The position numbers were made by a program, and so were the translations under genes. This document shows positions 45,899 to 54,311 of a stretch of 64,000 nt of DNA, in pieces. A model generated the notes under the pieces. It was not told where the DNA came from. It made no database searches and saw only the letters and a program-made list of their open reading frames with translations. Origin of the DNA: Dyella terrae (GTDB taxonomy: Bacteria > Pseudomonadota > Gammaproteobacteria > Xanthomonadales > Rhodanobacteraceae); contig NZ_SIZZ01000002.1 in the NCBI RefSeq assembly GCF_004322705.1, positions 868,001 to 932,000 on the forward strand, written 5' to 3'. The stretch's first letter is position 1. Each line of letters starts with the position of its first letter.

Positions 45899-46663
45899 TC
45901 AGAGCTTCAGCTCAGCCGTGGCGTGCAACAGGGGTTCACCCGAAACCCGCAGGATGCCTCCGTAGGGATCTTCCAGTTCGAGGATCAGGAAGATCGCGCC
46001 TGCATAAGCCAGTGCGCAGAACAACATCACGACCATGACCGCGCGGTTATGAGTGGAGTAGATGCCGATACCGATGAAGATCAGTACGACCCACACACCG
46101 ATCGCGCACAGAAGGGGGACGGGCTCCGAGGAGTGCCCGTCTTCCGACGTCAGCACGCGTGCGTGCGCAAGATCAGTGGTCAGCTGAAGTGCCCGGCCAC
46201 GAAACCACAGCTGCGCATCGCTGTGCGGTTCCAGCGTGAGAATGTTGCCCTGCAGTTGCGTGATCAGGCTGAGATTGGTGTGCGGCGTGCGGAAGATCAC
46301 GCCGCGCGTCTTGTCATCTGCCTCAAGCCCCGAAGCGGCAGTGTCCAGAAAATGGCGCAACTGTACGCGCATGGGTTGCGCCTGTTCGCCATATCCGGAA
46401 AGTGCACGATCGGCGAGCACGAGGTTCGTAGCCACGGCAATGACATCTTCATTGGCGCGATCGAACGTAGCGCGCGCGGACGTCACCATGAAGCCCAGTA
46501 CGAGGGCCATCAGTGTCGCCATCATGCCAATGCCGAACTGTGCGGACTTCTGCGCCTCGTATGTCAGGTGAACCTGTGGCATGCGGGCGGCGATGCTCCG
46601 GCCAGCGTGCAGGCTGGCGCATGCAGCGATAAAGATGGCCAGGGAAATGAGCAGGGCGAGCAT
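45899..46663 (-). CDS. DUF4239-type (bestrophin-like domain) membrane protein
   Basis: 254 residues with four membrane segments, two at the start (LLISLAIFIAACASLHAGRS, GMMATLMALVLGFMVTSARAT) and two near the end (LLCAIGVWVVLIFIGIGIYS, AVMVVMLFCALAYAGAIFLI), and a helical soluble part between. LELEDPYGGILRVSGEPL near the C-terminus is typical of DUF4239 proteins, related in layout to bestrophin channels. Function unknown. It converges on the toxin-like gene with eight bases between the stops, an arrangement that argues against a simple toxin-immunity operon. Confidence 0.8.
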   Translation of the reverse strand: MLALLISLAIFIAACASLHAGRSIAARMPQVHLTYEAQKSAQFGIGMMATLMALVLGFMVTSARATFDRANEDVIAVATNLVLADRALSGYGEQAQPMRVQLRHFLDTAASGLEADDKTRGVIFRTPHTNLSLITQLQGNILTLEPHSDAQLWFRGRALQLTTDLAHARVLTSEDGHSSEPVPLLCAIGVWVVLIFIGIGIYSTHNRAVMVVMLFCALAYAGAIFLILELEDPYGGILRVSGEPLLHATAELKL

Positions 46664-46882
46664 GGGTACGCATGGCCTTGGGATCGACAATCTGTAGTCT
46701 GGCTGACGATGTTCGTCCATCGATCCGACAAACTACGGTCGAGTCATCAGTAGAAATACTGGATGCCGTGAAAAGTGGCGCATCATCATTTGAATTTGAT
46801 GTTTGGATGGCTATATGTCGCCCGTCCGGAGTCGCAACTTCTCGCGAGACCCGGCGCGTCATCCACTTCTGGGAGAGTGCAC

Positions 46883-47221
46883 ATGCTCCGCATCATTTCG
46901 ATGGCCGTCGCCATCACCCTGGTCGGCTATTCCGTCACGTCCACGGCCAGCGAGCCGAAGTCGATCTATCACGGCGAGACGGGCAGGACGGCTGCCGATT
47001 ACGTCAAATGTGTCGCCACGAAGTGGGAGGGACGCTCGGCGCACCTCGCGGTCGCCGATGCGCCCAATGGCAAGCGCATCACCGTCACGGCAAAAGGCAA
47101 GACCGCTGCCACGCTGGATGCGATCACCACCGATTCGCTGACCAACGTAGACATTCACTCGGATGCGTGGCCCAAGGACAAGGCCGATGCGTTCGTCGAA
47201 GATGCGCGCGGGTGCATTTGA
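46883..47221 (+). CDS. Small exported protein of unknown function
   Basis: 112 residues with a signal peptide (LRIISMAVAITLVGYSVTSTAS). The mature part has two cysteines, in DYVKCVATKWEG and at the very end (ARGCI), which could form a disulphide. I do not recognise a family; the layout (YVKCV..KW, a beta middle, an EDARGC end) occurs in small exported proteins of Xanthomonadaceae and Burkholderia. GGGAGAGTGCAC before ATG 46883 sets the start. A terminator follows. Confidence 0.75.
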   Translation: MLRIISMAVAITLVGYSVTSTASEPKSIYHGETGRTAADYVKCVATKWEGRSAHLAVADAPNGKRITVTAKGKTAATLDAITTDSLTNVDIHSDAWPKDKADAFVEDARGCI

Positions 47222-47251
47222 GCCTGCTTCATCGCATCGGGAAGCCGACCA

Positions 47252-47288
47252 ACAAAAAAGCCCATCCAGTCGGATGGGCTTTTTTGTT
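47252..47288. terminator. Strong bidirectional terminator next to tRNA-Phe
   Basis: AACAAAAAAGCCCATCC and GGATGGGCTTTTTTGTT pair across AGTC. A- and T-runs on both sides can end transcripts from the small exported protein gene and from the tRNA. Confidence 0.93.
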
Positions 47289-47296
47289 GAATGCGA

Positions 47297-47372
47297 TGGT
47301 GGCCGAGGACGGAATCGAACCGCCGACACGGGGATTTTCAATCCCCTGCTCTACCAACTGAGCTACTCGGCC
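47297..47372 (-). tRNA. tRNA-Phe (anticodon GAA)
   Basis: 76 bases with CCA encoded. On the minus strand it begins GGCCGAGTAGCTCAG, has the anticodon stem-loop GGGGA-TTGAAAA-TCCCC with anticodon GAA, the T-arm GGCGGTTCGATTCCGTC and the acceptor end CTCGGCCACCA. All four stems pair. Confidence 0.97.
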
Positions 47373-47443
47373 ATGGGCCAATGACCGTTTAGGTCATCGT
47401 TACCGCGTGGAGCCGTGCATTAAACCGGATGTGGCGGTCGCCG

Positions 47444-47722
47444 TCAAGATTCCGCGTCGGGGGCGGTGTAGCCGGCCGGCTGGGCCACGTCGCCGCCAAA
47501 CAGGTATTTCTCCATTTCCGCGCTGAGGAACTGGCGAGCCTTGGGATCGAGCGGGTTCAGGCGGTACTCGTTGATCAGCATGGTCTGGTGGGCCAGCCAC
47601 TGCTGCCACGCGGGCTTGGAGATTTCCGCGTAGATGCGCTGACCCAGCGGGCCCGGCCAGGGGGCGAAATCGAGGCCTTCGGCGTCAGTGCCGAGTTTGG
47701 CGCAATGAATGATGCGACTCAT
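47444..47722 (-). CDS. yggX: Oxidative damage protection / Fe(II) trafficking protein YggX
   Basis: 92 residues. [20 protein letters not shown] carries the conserved cysteine C7, and [20 protein letters not shown] and [16 protein letters not shown] complete the family pattern. YggX helps protect Fe-S clusters and is linked to iron traffic. It follows mutY by nine bases, the same pairing as in E. coli, where both protect against oxidative damage. Confidence 0.95.
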   Translation of the reverse strand: MSRIIHCAKLGTDAEGLDFAPWPGPLGQRIYAEISKPAWQQWLAHQTMLINEYRLNPLDPKARQFLSAEMEKYLFGGDVAQPAGYTAPDAES

Positions 47723-47731
47723 GGGGTGTCC

Positions 47732-48778
47732 TCAAAGACTTTGCAGCAGGCTGCGCACGGGGGCAGGGAGGCCCAGCGCAGCGATGTCGCCGGTATCGCA
47801 CCAGCGCAAGCGGGGATTATCGGCGATGGCAGCATGTGCTGTCGCCTCATCGAACAGCAGTGGCTCGACCTTGAGCTTGTAGTGGCTGAAGACGTGCGTG
47901 AAGGGCGCCAGCGCGCGCGCGTCATCGATGCGCGCGAGGCGTTCCGCCGCTTTCCAGGCGTCCTCGCTGTCGAGTGCTTCCGGAAGACTCCATAAGCCCG
48001 CCCAGACGCCTTGCTCGCCGCGCCGTTCCAACAAGACGCGCTGCTGCGCATCGCGCAGGACCAGCATCACCGTCTGGCGCGTGGGCGTGACCTTGCCGGG
48101 TTTCGTGCTCGGCAGTTGCCCCGTGAGATCGTCCCGGAAGGCCACGCAATCGACCGACATCGGGCACTCCTCGCAGGCGGGTCGGCTGCGTACGCACAGC
48201 GTGGCGCCCAGATCCATGATGGCCTGCGTGTAGTCGGCTGCCCTCGCTGCCGGTGTGTGTTTATCCGCCAGCGCCCATAGCTGCTTTTCGATCGCGCTCT
48301 GGCCCGGATGGCCATGAATGCCGTGGAATCGGGTCATGACGCGCTTGACGTTGCCGTCGAGGATCGGAAAACGCAGGCCATGCGCTTGCGCCAGGATCGC
48401 GCCCGCCGTGGAGCGACCAATGCCGGGCAATGCCGCCAGCGCGTCGTAATCGCGCGGCAGCTCACCGCCATGCAGGGCAACGCATTGTTTGGCGGCGGCG
48501 TGCAGAAAGCGGGCTCGGCGGTAGTAGCCCAGGCCGGACCACAGGGCGAGCACGGTGTCTTCGTCGGCTTCAGCCAGGTCCGGCAGGGTCGGCAATGCCT
48601 TGATGAAGCGATCGAAGTAAGGAATGACAGTGGCGACCTGCGTCTGCTGCAGCATCACCTCCGACAGCCAGACGCGATAAGCGTCGCGTGGTGACTGCCA
48701 GGGGAGGTCATGGCGACCGTGCACGTCGAACCACCCCAGCAACCGGTCGGCGAAGGAAAGCTTCTTTGGCTTGCTCAT
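47732..48778 (-). CDS. mutY: A/G-specific adenine glycosylase MutY
   Basis: 348 residues (E. coli 350). Catalytic E40 in LSEVMLQQTQVATV and D141 in PILDGNVKRV, the helix-hairpin-helix LPGIGRSTAGAILA, the [4Fe-4S] ligands C-x6-C-x2-C-x5-C (CVRSRPACEECPMSVDC), and a NUDIX-like C-terminal domain (VMLVLRDAQQRVLLERR) that recognises 8-oxoG. It removes adenine opposite 8-oxoguanine. The start overlaps the end of the AsmA-like gene by four bases. Confidence 0.96.
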   Translation of the reverse strand: MSKPKKLSFADRLLGWFDVHGRHDLPWQSPRDAYRVWLSEVMLQQTQVATVIPYFDRFIKALPTLPDLAEADEDTVLALWSGLGYYRRARFLHAAAKQCVALHGGELPRDYDALAALPGIGRSTAGAILAQAHGLRFPILDGNVKRVMTRFHGIHGHPGQSAIEKQLWALADKHTPAARAADYTQAIMDLGATLCVRSRPACEECPMSVDCVAFRDDLTGQLPSTKPGKVTPTRQTVMLVLRDAQQRVLLERRGEQGVWAGLWSLPEALDSEDAWKAAERLARIDDARALAPFTHVFSHYKLKVEPLLFDEATAHAAIADNPRLRWCDTGDIAALGLPAPVRSLLQSL

Positions 48779-49854
48779 GGCTTCTTCGTCGACTTGCCGC
48801 CCGCGGCCTTGGTGGTCGTAGCTTTTTCGCTGGCGGCGGGCGGCTCGGGCTCAACGCCGGTCTGGATGGTCAGGCCCTCGACGTTCATGCCGCCGATGTC
48901 CAGATTGGCAATCTGGGCCTGACCGCTACCGGGCGGGACGCTCAGGCGCGGGCCCTGGGGATGGTCGAGCTGGCTCCACCAGTCGGCCAGCGCGATGGGC
49001 GGAATGCGCAGGTCGGCGTGATTCTCAGGCCCGTCCAGCTTCACCGCCAGCAAGAGCGGATCCACGTCGTTGGCCGGGGTGAGAACAAAAGAGGTGTTGT
49101 AGCTCCCCGCATCGGCGTGATCCAGCGTACCGGCCAGGCTAAGCGACGCGTCGGCGGCGCCGTGCCAGCGGGCCTGGCCGGACAACTGCAGGGTCATGAT
49201 GGCCCCTTGCGAGAAGTGCAGGGCGATATCGTTCAGTTGAAGCGCGTCGCCCTTGACGCGCGGTGTCGCGCTGAGGCGCATTTGAAGCGGGGTGCCATCC
49301 GCGCCCTTGGCGGACAGGCTCAGAGGGAAGGGCTGACCCGAGATCAGGCTTCCGGCGTCCAGCGAAACATCGCTCAACAACATCTGGTTACCTCGCACGA
49401 CGCTGCCTCGCGTGATGTGCACGCCGGCGTCGATGCGCGGAATTTCCGGTGGCGCTTCTTCGGGGCGCGGCGGCAGCGCAGCGATCCAGTCCTGCAGCGC
49501 ATCGAGGTCCACGCGCGGCGAGTCGATCTCCAGTCGGGAGATCACCGTTTCATTGCCGAGCAGGGCGCGCCATGGCAACTGCAGGCGGCCACGCGCGGCC
49601 AGCAGGATTGGCATCGTCGCGCCCCTGGCGCTCAGGGTCAGTCCCTGCAGCTCAAGCGCAGGCCGCGGAAAGAGGGTCGGGCTCGCGGGACTGGCAAGAT
49701 TAAGCTGCAAGCCGGCTTCGGCGGCCTGCGACTGCAGCATGGCCGTGAAACGACTGGGCTGCAGCATGACGTAAAGTGAAATGACCGCCGTCGCCACGAC
49801 CACCGCCACGACGGCGGCCGCGCTAAGCAGGGTGACGCGAAGCCAGCGGCGCAC
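48775..49854 (-). CDS. AsmA-family protein
   Basis: 359 residues with one N-terminal membrane anchor (LLSAAAVVAVVVATAVISLYV) and a periplasmic beta-rich part. AsmA traits are LNLASPASPTLFPRPALELQ and SRLEIDSPRVDLDALQDWI. The C-terminus is a Lys/Thr/Ala-rich tail. AsmA-like proteins are thought to form bridges for phospholipid movement to the outer membrane; this one is short (E. coli AsmA has 617 residues), so its role is uncertain. It lies between ftsY and mutY, and shares a four-base overlap with mutY. Confidence 0.82.
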   Translation of the reverse strand: MRRWLRVTLLSAAAVVAVVVATAVISLYVMLQPSRFTAMLQSQAAEAGLQLNLASPASPTLFPRPALELQGLTLSARGATMPILLAARGRLQLPWRALLGNETVISRLEIDSPRVDLDALQDWIAALPPRPEEAPPEIPRIDAGVHITRGSVVRGNQMLLSDVSLDAGSLISGQPFPLSLSAKGADGTPLQMRLSATPRVKGDALQLNDIALHFSQGAIMTLQLSGQARWHGAADASLSLAGTLDHADAGSYNTSFVLTPANDVDPLLLAVKLDGPENHADLRIPPIALADWWSQLDHPQGPRLSVPPGSGQAQIANLDIGGMNVEGLTIQTGVEPEPPAASEKATTTKAAGGKSTKKP

Positions 49855-49885
49855 GGCTCAGCCCTGACGCCGTGGAAGCGAGGGC

Positions 49886-51046
49886 TCACGCATGTCCGAT
49901 GCTTGCCGGCAGCAGGCCGTCGACATAGGCCTGGGCATCGAAAACGCGCAGATCCGTAGCCGTTTCGCCCAATCCGACGAAGCGGATGGGCAGCCCGAAC
50001 TCGCGCGCGAGGGCAAACACCACGCCGCCCTTGGCCGTGCCGTCCAGCTTGGTCACGACCAGGCCGGTGACACCCACGATCTGGCGGAACTGGCGTACCT
50101 GGCTCACGGCGTTCTGTCCCGTGGTGCCGTCGATCACCATCAGCACCTCATGCGGCGCATCCGCGTCGATCTTCTTGAGCACGCGGGCGATCTTGCCCAG
50201 CTCATCCATCAGCCCGCCCTGCGTGTGCAGGCGACCGGCGGTGTCCGCGATCAGTACGTCAATGTTGCGCGAGCGCGCCGCGTGGAGTGCATCGAAGATG
50301 ACACTGGCTGCATCGGCGTCCTGGCCCTGGGAGATGACCGGCACGTCGTTGCGCACGCCCCAGGTCTTGAGTTGTTCGACGGCGGCGGCGCGGAAGGTGT
50401 CGCCGGCAGCGAGCATGACGGCGCGGCCTTCGTCGCGGTAACGGCGGGCCAGCTTGCCGATGGTCGTCGTCTTGCCTACGCCGTTGATGCCGACGGTGAG
50501 CACGACGTACGGCTTGTGGCCGCCGACGTTCAGCGGTTGCTGGACGGGCGTCAGCAGATCCACCAGTGATTTGCGCAGGGCCGTCAGCAGGGCACCGGCA
50601 TCGGCGAACTCCCGCTTGTGCATGCGAGCCCGCAGGTCTTCCACAAGCTGGGTGCTGGCCTCGACGCCGACGTCGGCGGTGATCAGCGTGGTTTCCAGCT
50701 CGTCCAGGAGATCGTCGTCCAGTCGCGGATGGCGCGTGAACAGCGACGAGAGTCCGCGTGCGAACGCGCTGCCAGCAAGGCGTTCGCGCCAGCCGCGCCG
50801 CGCCGGCGTCAGGTCAGCGGAAGGACCCGGTGCCGGCACTTCGAACGTCAGCTCCTCGGTCAGCGATTCCGCCGGCGGAGCCGCTTCGGCCATGGCCTCG
50901 CCCAGGGTGCTGCGGGTATGGTCCATGGAACCGACATCGGCGTCGTGCGCAACCGCCTGGTCCGGGGCAGGCTGGGCCGCAACTGGCGGCTCTGCAGGCT
51001 TCTCCGCAGTGGTATCTGCAGGCTTCTTTTTCCAGAACTTGAGCAT
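49886..51046 (-). CDS. ftsY: Signal recognition particle receptor FtsY
   Basis: 386 residues. An acidic/alanine-rich A domain fills residues 1-85, then the NG GTPase: GINGVGKTTTIGKLA (G1), DTFRAAAVEQLKTW, DTAGRLHTQGGLMDEL (G3), TKLDGTAKGG (G4) and the closing FVGLGETATDLRVFD. It docks SRP-ribosome complexes at the inner membrane. It is divergent from rsmD, a conserved neighbour (rsmD-ftsY in E. coli). Confidence 0.96.
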   Translation of the reverse strand: MLKFWKKKPADTTAEKPAEPPVAAQPAPDQAVAHDADVGSMDHTRSTLGEAMAEAAPPAESLTEELTFEVPAPGPSADLTPARRGWRERLAGSAFARGLSSLFTRHPRLDDDLLDELETTLITADVGVEASTQLVEDLRARMHKREFADAGALLTALRKSLVDLLTPVQQPLNVGGHKPYVVLTVGINGVGKTTTIGKLARRYRDEGRAVMLAAGDTFRAAAVEQLKTWGVRNDVPVISQGQDADAASVIFDALHAARSRNIDVLIADTAGRLHTQGGLMDELGKIARVLKKIDADAPHEVLMVIDGTTGQNAVSQVRQFRQIVGVTGLVVTKLDGTAKGGVVFALAREFGLPIRFVGLGETATDLRVFDAQAYVDGLLPASIGHA

Positions 51047-51195
51047 TGCGGCAACGATTCAAAGACAATACCGCGCATGCTAACACCCCGCGCCAGTTCG
51101 ATTACTTTCGTCTCCCGGTCCCGTTGTGCCGTAAGGGCGATGTTCAGCGCCGTGACGACGACGTTCACCGCCGTTGCCAGCAAGAACCGGGTCCC

Positions 51196-51786
51196 ATGAG
51201 CGCCTCCGGTCGCATTCGCATCATCGGCGGGCAGCTGCGGAACTCGCGCTTGAACGTGCCAGAGCTTCCTGGCCTGCGGCCAACGCCGGAACGTGTGCGG
51301 GAAACCTTGTTCAACTGGCTGGCCCCGGTCATCGATGGCGCACGGGTGCTGGATCTTTGCGCGGGCACGGGGGCGCTGGGTATCGAGGCGCTTTCCCGTG
51401 GCGCCGGAGCAACGCAGTTTGTCGAAAGCCATGCGCTGGCAGCCAGGGCCCTGAAGGACAACCTGGCACGCCTGAAGGTCAGCACGGCGGACGTGGCAGC
51501 CTCGCCGGCGCAAGTCTGGCTGGGCAATACCGGCACGCCCTTCGACCTGGTGTTCCTCGATCCGCCTTTTGCCGACAACCTGTGGGCCGGGCTGGCCTGT
51601 ACGCTGGAGCAAGGTGGGTGGCTGGCGCCGTCCGCGTGGATCTACGTGGAGTCGCCCAGGCAGCAGCCACTGGACCTGCCAGACAACTGGGTGATCCACC
51701 GCGAAGGCGTTGCCGGTGACGTGCAGTTCGCCCTCTATCGCCGTACGGATGCGAAACCTCTGGCCGCGACCGATCCCTCGCTCTAA
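51196..51786 (+). CDS. rsmD: 16S rRNA (guanine(966)-N2)-methyltransferase RsmD
   Basis: 196 residues. RIIGGQLRNSRLNVP and LRPTPERVRETLFNWL open the family, the SAM motif is VLDLCAGTGALGIEALSRGA, and the catalytic motif is LVFLDPPFADN. It methylates G966 of 16S rRNA in the assembled small subunit. ATG 51196 matches the usual N-terminus. coaD follows 36 bases on, which is a common pair. Confidence 0.94.
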   Translation: MSASGRIRIIGGQLRNSRLNVPELPGLRPTPERVRETLFNWLAPVIDGARVLDLCAGTGALGIEALSRGAGATQFVESHALAARALKDNLARLKVSTADVAASPAQVWLGNTGTPFDLVFLDPPFADNLWAGLACTLEQGGWLAPSAWIYVESPRQQPLDLPDNWVIHREGVAGDVQFALYRRTDAKPLAATDPSL

Positions 51787-52326
<540 letters not shown>

Positions 52327-52356
52327 GCCACTCGCCTTTACGCCCGACACCCCGGG

Positions 52357-53277
52357 TCAGACCATCCCGCGTTGCCAGTGACGGCCAATCTGCGCCTTGG
52401 TATCGGACGTCATTGAGTGTTCCTGATCGAAGAACCCCGTATGCGGACGCATGAGGGCGGGTTTGCCATCGCTTGCGACCGCATCCTGAGCGGCGTGTCG
52501 CCCCGTGCCCAGAACGTGGGCGGTTTCGTGGGCAAGCGTGTCCTGGTAGGTACCCACCGAAGCCTTGCCGGTGGCGCCATCGTTCGGCGTGAAACCGATT
52601 TGCGACAGGCCCTCCTGCTCCCCTGTGAACCAGCCGAACACGCCCATGTCACGCCGCGCCTCGGCAATCATCCACTTGTCCCCGATCGGCCGGCCGGTCG
52701 TCGGTTCCAGGCAGTGGTGGGTTTCCGCGGCGAGCTTGCCGGAGATCCGTGACAGTTGGTCGGCGGACACCCGGCCATCCAGGCGCTCATCGGAAAGTGC
52801 GCGGAACTGGCTCTTGGAAAATACGTTGACGCGAAGATCTTGGCCTCGGGGAATGACGCCGCTGATATCCTGCCAGAAACGTCCCAGATGGACTTGGTTG
52901 AACTGTGCTGCCGTGGGCGCCCCCGAATCGGCATGGGAAAGCAAGATGTCGTCCACGACCAGGTTGAAGTTCGTGCATTGCGCTCCTGACTCGCCCTTCA
53001 GTGGGCGCGAGTACAGCGGTTGGGGACAGGCCCGTCCACGACCCACCTGGCTCCCGTGGTGTGCAGGCAAGGCATGCGCGGTGGTTACTCCCGCCAACAT
53101 GAGCATGAGCAAGGCGGCCTGTCCCGTTGTCATCTTGCCAAGAGGCCTGCCCGATGCGACAGGTGTCTGGAAGGAACCATTGCTCACGGTACCGGAGAGT
53201 CGCCGACGAGGGGACTGACATTCGCGGTGCTGTTGGACAAACCGGGCCTGATGCGATGAGCTAGCGCGTGGCTTCAT
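52357..53277 (-). CDS. Secreted metzincin-type zinc metalloprotease
   Basis: 306 residues. The metzincin zinc motif is exact: HETAHVLGTGRH, with H250, E251, H254 and H261, and a likely Met-turn at M276 in PALMRPHTG. A hydrophobic segment (AALLMLMLAGVTTAHA, residues 54-69) is a signal peptide core. ATG 53277 has GAGGCAAAG in front, but puts 48 extra residues ahead of the signal; ATG 53133 would give a normal signal peptide with a weak ribosome site. Four mature cysteines (84, 101, 189 and one in the N-part) may pair. The family beyond metzincin is not recognised. The gene's ribosome site is inside a perfect hairpin. Confidence 0.82.
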   Translation of the reverse strand: MKPRASSSHQARFVQQHRECQSPRRRLSGTVSNGSFQTPVASGRPLGKMTTGQAALLMLMLAGVTTAHALPAHHGSQVGRGRACPQPLYSRPLKGESGAQCTNFNLVVDDILLSHADSGAPTAAQFNQVHLGRFWQDISGVIPRGQDLRVNVFSKSQFRALSDERLDGRVSADQLSRISGKLAAETHHCLEPTTGRPIGDKWMIAEARRDMGVFGWFTGEQEGLSQIGFTPNDGATGKASVGTYQDTLAHETAHVLGTGRHAAQDAVASDGKPALMRPHTGFFDQEHSMTSDTKAQIGRHWQRGMV

Positions 53278-53612
53278 GAACTTTGCCTCGTTGAAAATGA
53301 GAGGCAAATTCTCGCGGCTGCCGCGAAACAGGCCATCAGCATGTGCACGGATGTCGATCGGATCATTCTGCGCAGGTTGCTTACCCTGCATCCAAAGAGG
53401 GCAGCGGCGCGCTTGCATCCGGGGCCTGCAAACGGACAGGCGGTCATGCACGGCCAGTCATCCCGCGCTGGCGGAATGTCGGGGCATCATTGCGAGACGT
53501 AGGATTTCGATGGACGTATAGACGTCCGTACACAAAGCCTGGCACCGTCTGATGGACGAGTCTGTCCACGGCCTTATCCAGGGGTCGAAGCTTGAAACAT
53601 GGGTGGCACGGC
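53278..53612. other. 335-base gap between the metzincin gene and the AraC-type gene
   Basis: No supported gene. It carries the leader hairpin of the metzincin gene (53282-53308) and two short palindromes behind the AraC-type gene: GGACGT-ATAG-ACGTCC (53512-53527) and TGGAC-N6-GTCCA (53553-53568). These share a GGAC/GTCC core and may be operator sites or the 3' end structure of the AraC-type gene. Confidence 0.55.
53282..53308 (-). promoter_or_regulatory. Leader hairpin that masks the metzincin ribosome site
   Basis: On the mRNA (minus strand) UUUGCCUC pairs perfectly with GAGGCAAA over an 11-base A/U-rich loop. The second arm holds the GAGG Shine-Dalgarno, followed by GUUC and the AUG. Folding would hide the site, so translation would need heat, a ligand, a small RNA or a helicase to open it. 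Confidence 0.6.
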
Positions 53613-54101
53613 CTAGGAGCGCTCGCCCTGCCTTTGTTTGAGTTCCAGGGGTGACATGCCATACCGGGCCCGGAATGAACGCTGGAACTGCCGGTCGCTG
53701 GTGAATCCCAGGTCGTAGAGCAGACGGGTAATGCTGCAGTCGGGATTGGCAATCAGTCGTGCGTACGCCGCGTCGAGTCGCTGCTCCCGAATGTACCGGG
53801 CAACGCCACCGACATCATCAAACAACCGGTACAGCAGGCGGCGCGAGATCCGGAACGTGCGTTGCAGCGTCGAGCTGTCCAGGCAAGTCGACGTCAGGTA
53901 GGCGCGAATGTACGCGCGAATCTGACCCTGCAGCTCGGCTTCCGCTCCTGGTGTCGCAACATCTTGCGGCGCAGGGCTGGCCAGCCAGGCACGATGCGGA
54001 AGGTCCACTCGTGTTCGGGCGCCGACTTGCGGCGTCGATGCAGGCCAGGACGGCCAGGTTTCAGGACTGCTGGTTCTTGCCAAGGCGGACTTGCTCTGCA
54101 T
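53613..54101 (-). CDS. AraC-type transcriptional regulator (short)
   Basis: 162 residues. The C-terminal 100 residues are an AraC/XylS double helix-turn-helix: RISRRLLYRLFDDVGGVARY in the first, ITRLLYDLGFTSDRQFQRSF and RARYGMSPLELKQRQ in the second. The N-terminal 60 residues are short and disordered, with no room for a normal cupin sensor. AAGGGG five bases before ATG 54101 sets this start. It is divergent from sapC and co-directional with the metzincin gene, so either could be its target. Confidence 0.85.
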   Translation of the reverse strand: MQSKSALARTSSPETWPSWPASTPQVGARTRVDLPHRAWLASPAPQDVATPGAEAELQGQIRAYIRAYLTSTCLDSSTLQRTFRISRRLLYRLFDDVGGVARYIREQRLDAAYARLIANPDCSITRLLYDLGFTSDRQFQRSFRARYGMSPLELKQRQGERS

Positions 54102-54202
54102 GCTGACCCCTTGGATCCCCGGACGGTGGCGCTTTCGAGCGCGAGGGACCCCTTCACCATGTAGTGCGTAAAACCCCAACGGATTTGGTCACCGGCATCG
54201 CT

Positions 54203-54216
54203 GCCAAATTTTTGGC
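54203..54216. promoter_or_regulatory. Palindrome GCCAAA-TT-TTTGGC in the araC-sapC divergent promoter region
   Basis: A perfect 6-bp inverted repeat with a two-base centre lies midway between the AraC-type gene start (54101) and the sapC start (54312), in the only A/T-rich patch there. It is a candidate binding site; the factor is unknown. Confidence 0.4.
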
Positions 54217-54311
54217 GCGGCCGGGACGAAATGTCGGGCGAGTGTGATGGATTTCTCGGAATATGGAAGAGCGGACTCGAAGGGACTGGCCGCTCTACAG
54301 GGGAACTCCAT

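Noticed and set aside
45899..46663. DUF4239 gene as an immunity protein for the toxin-like gene
   Set aside because: It is convergent, not co-directional, and the family is not known for immunity; no support beyond closeness.
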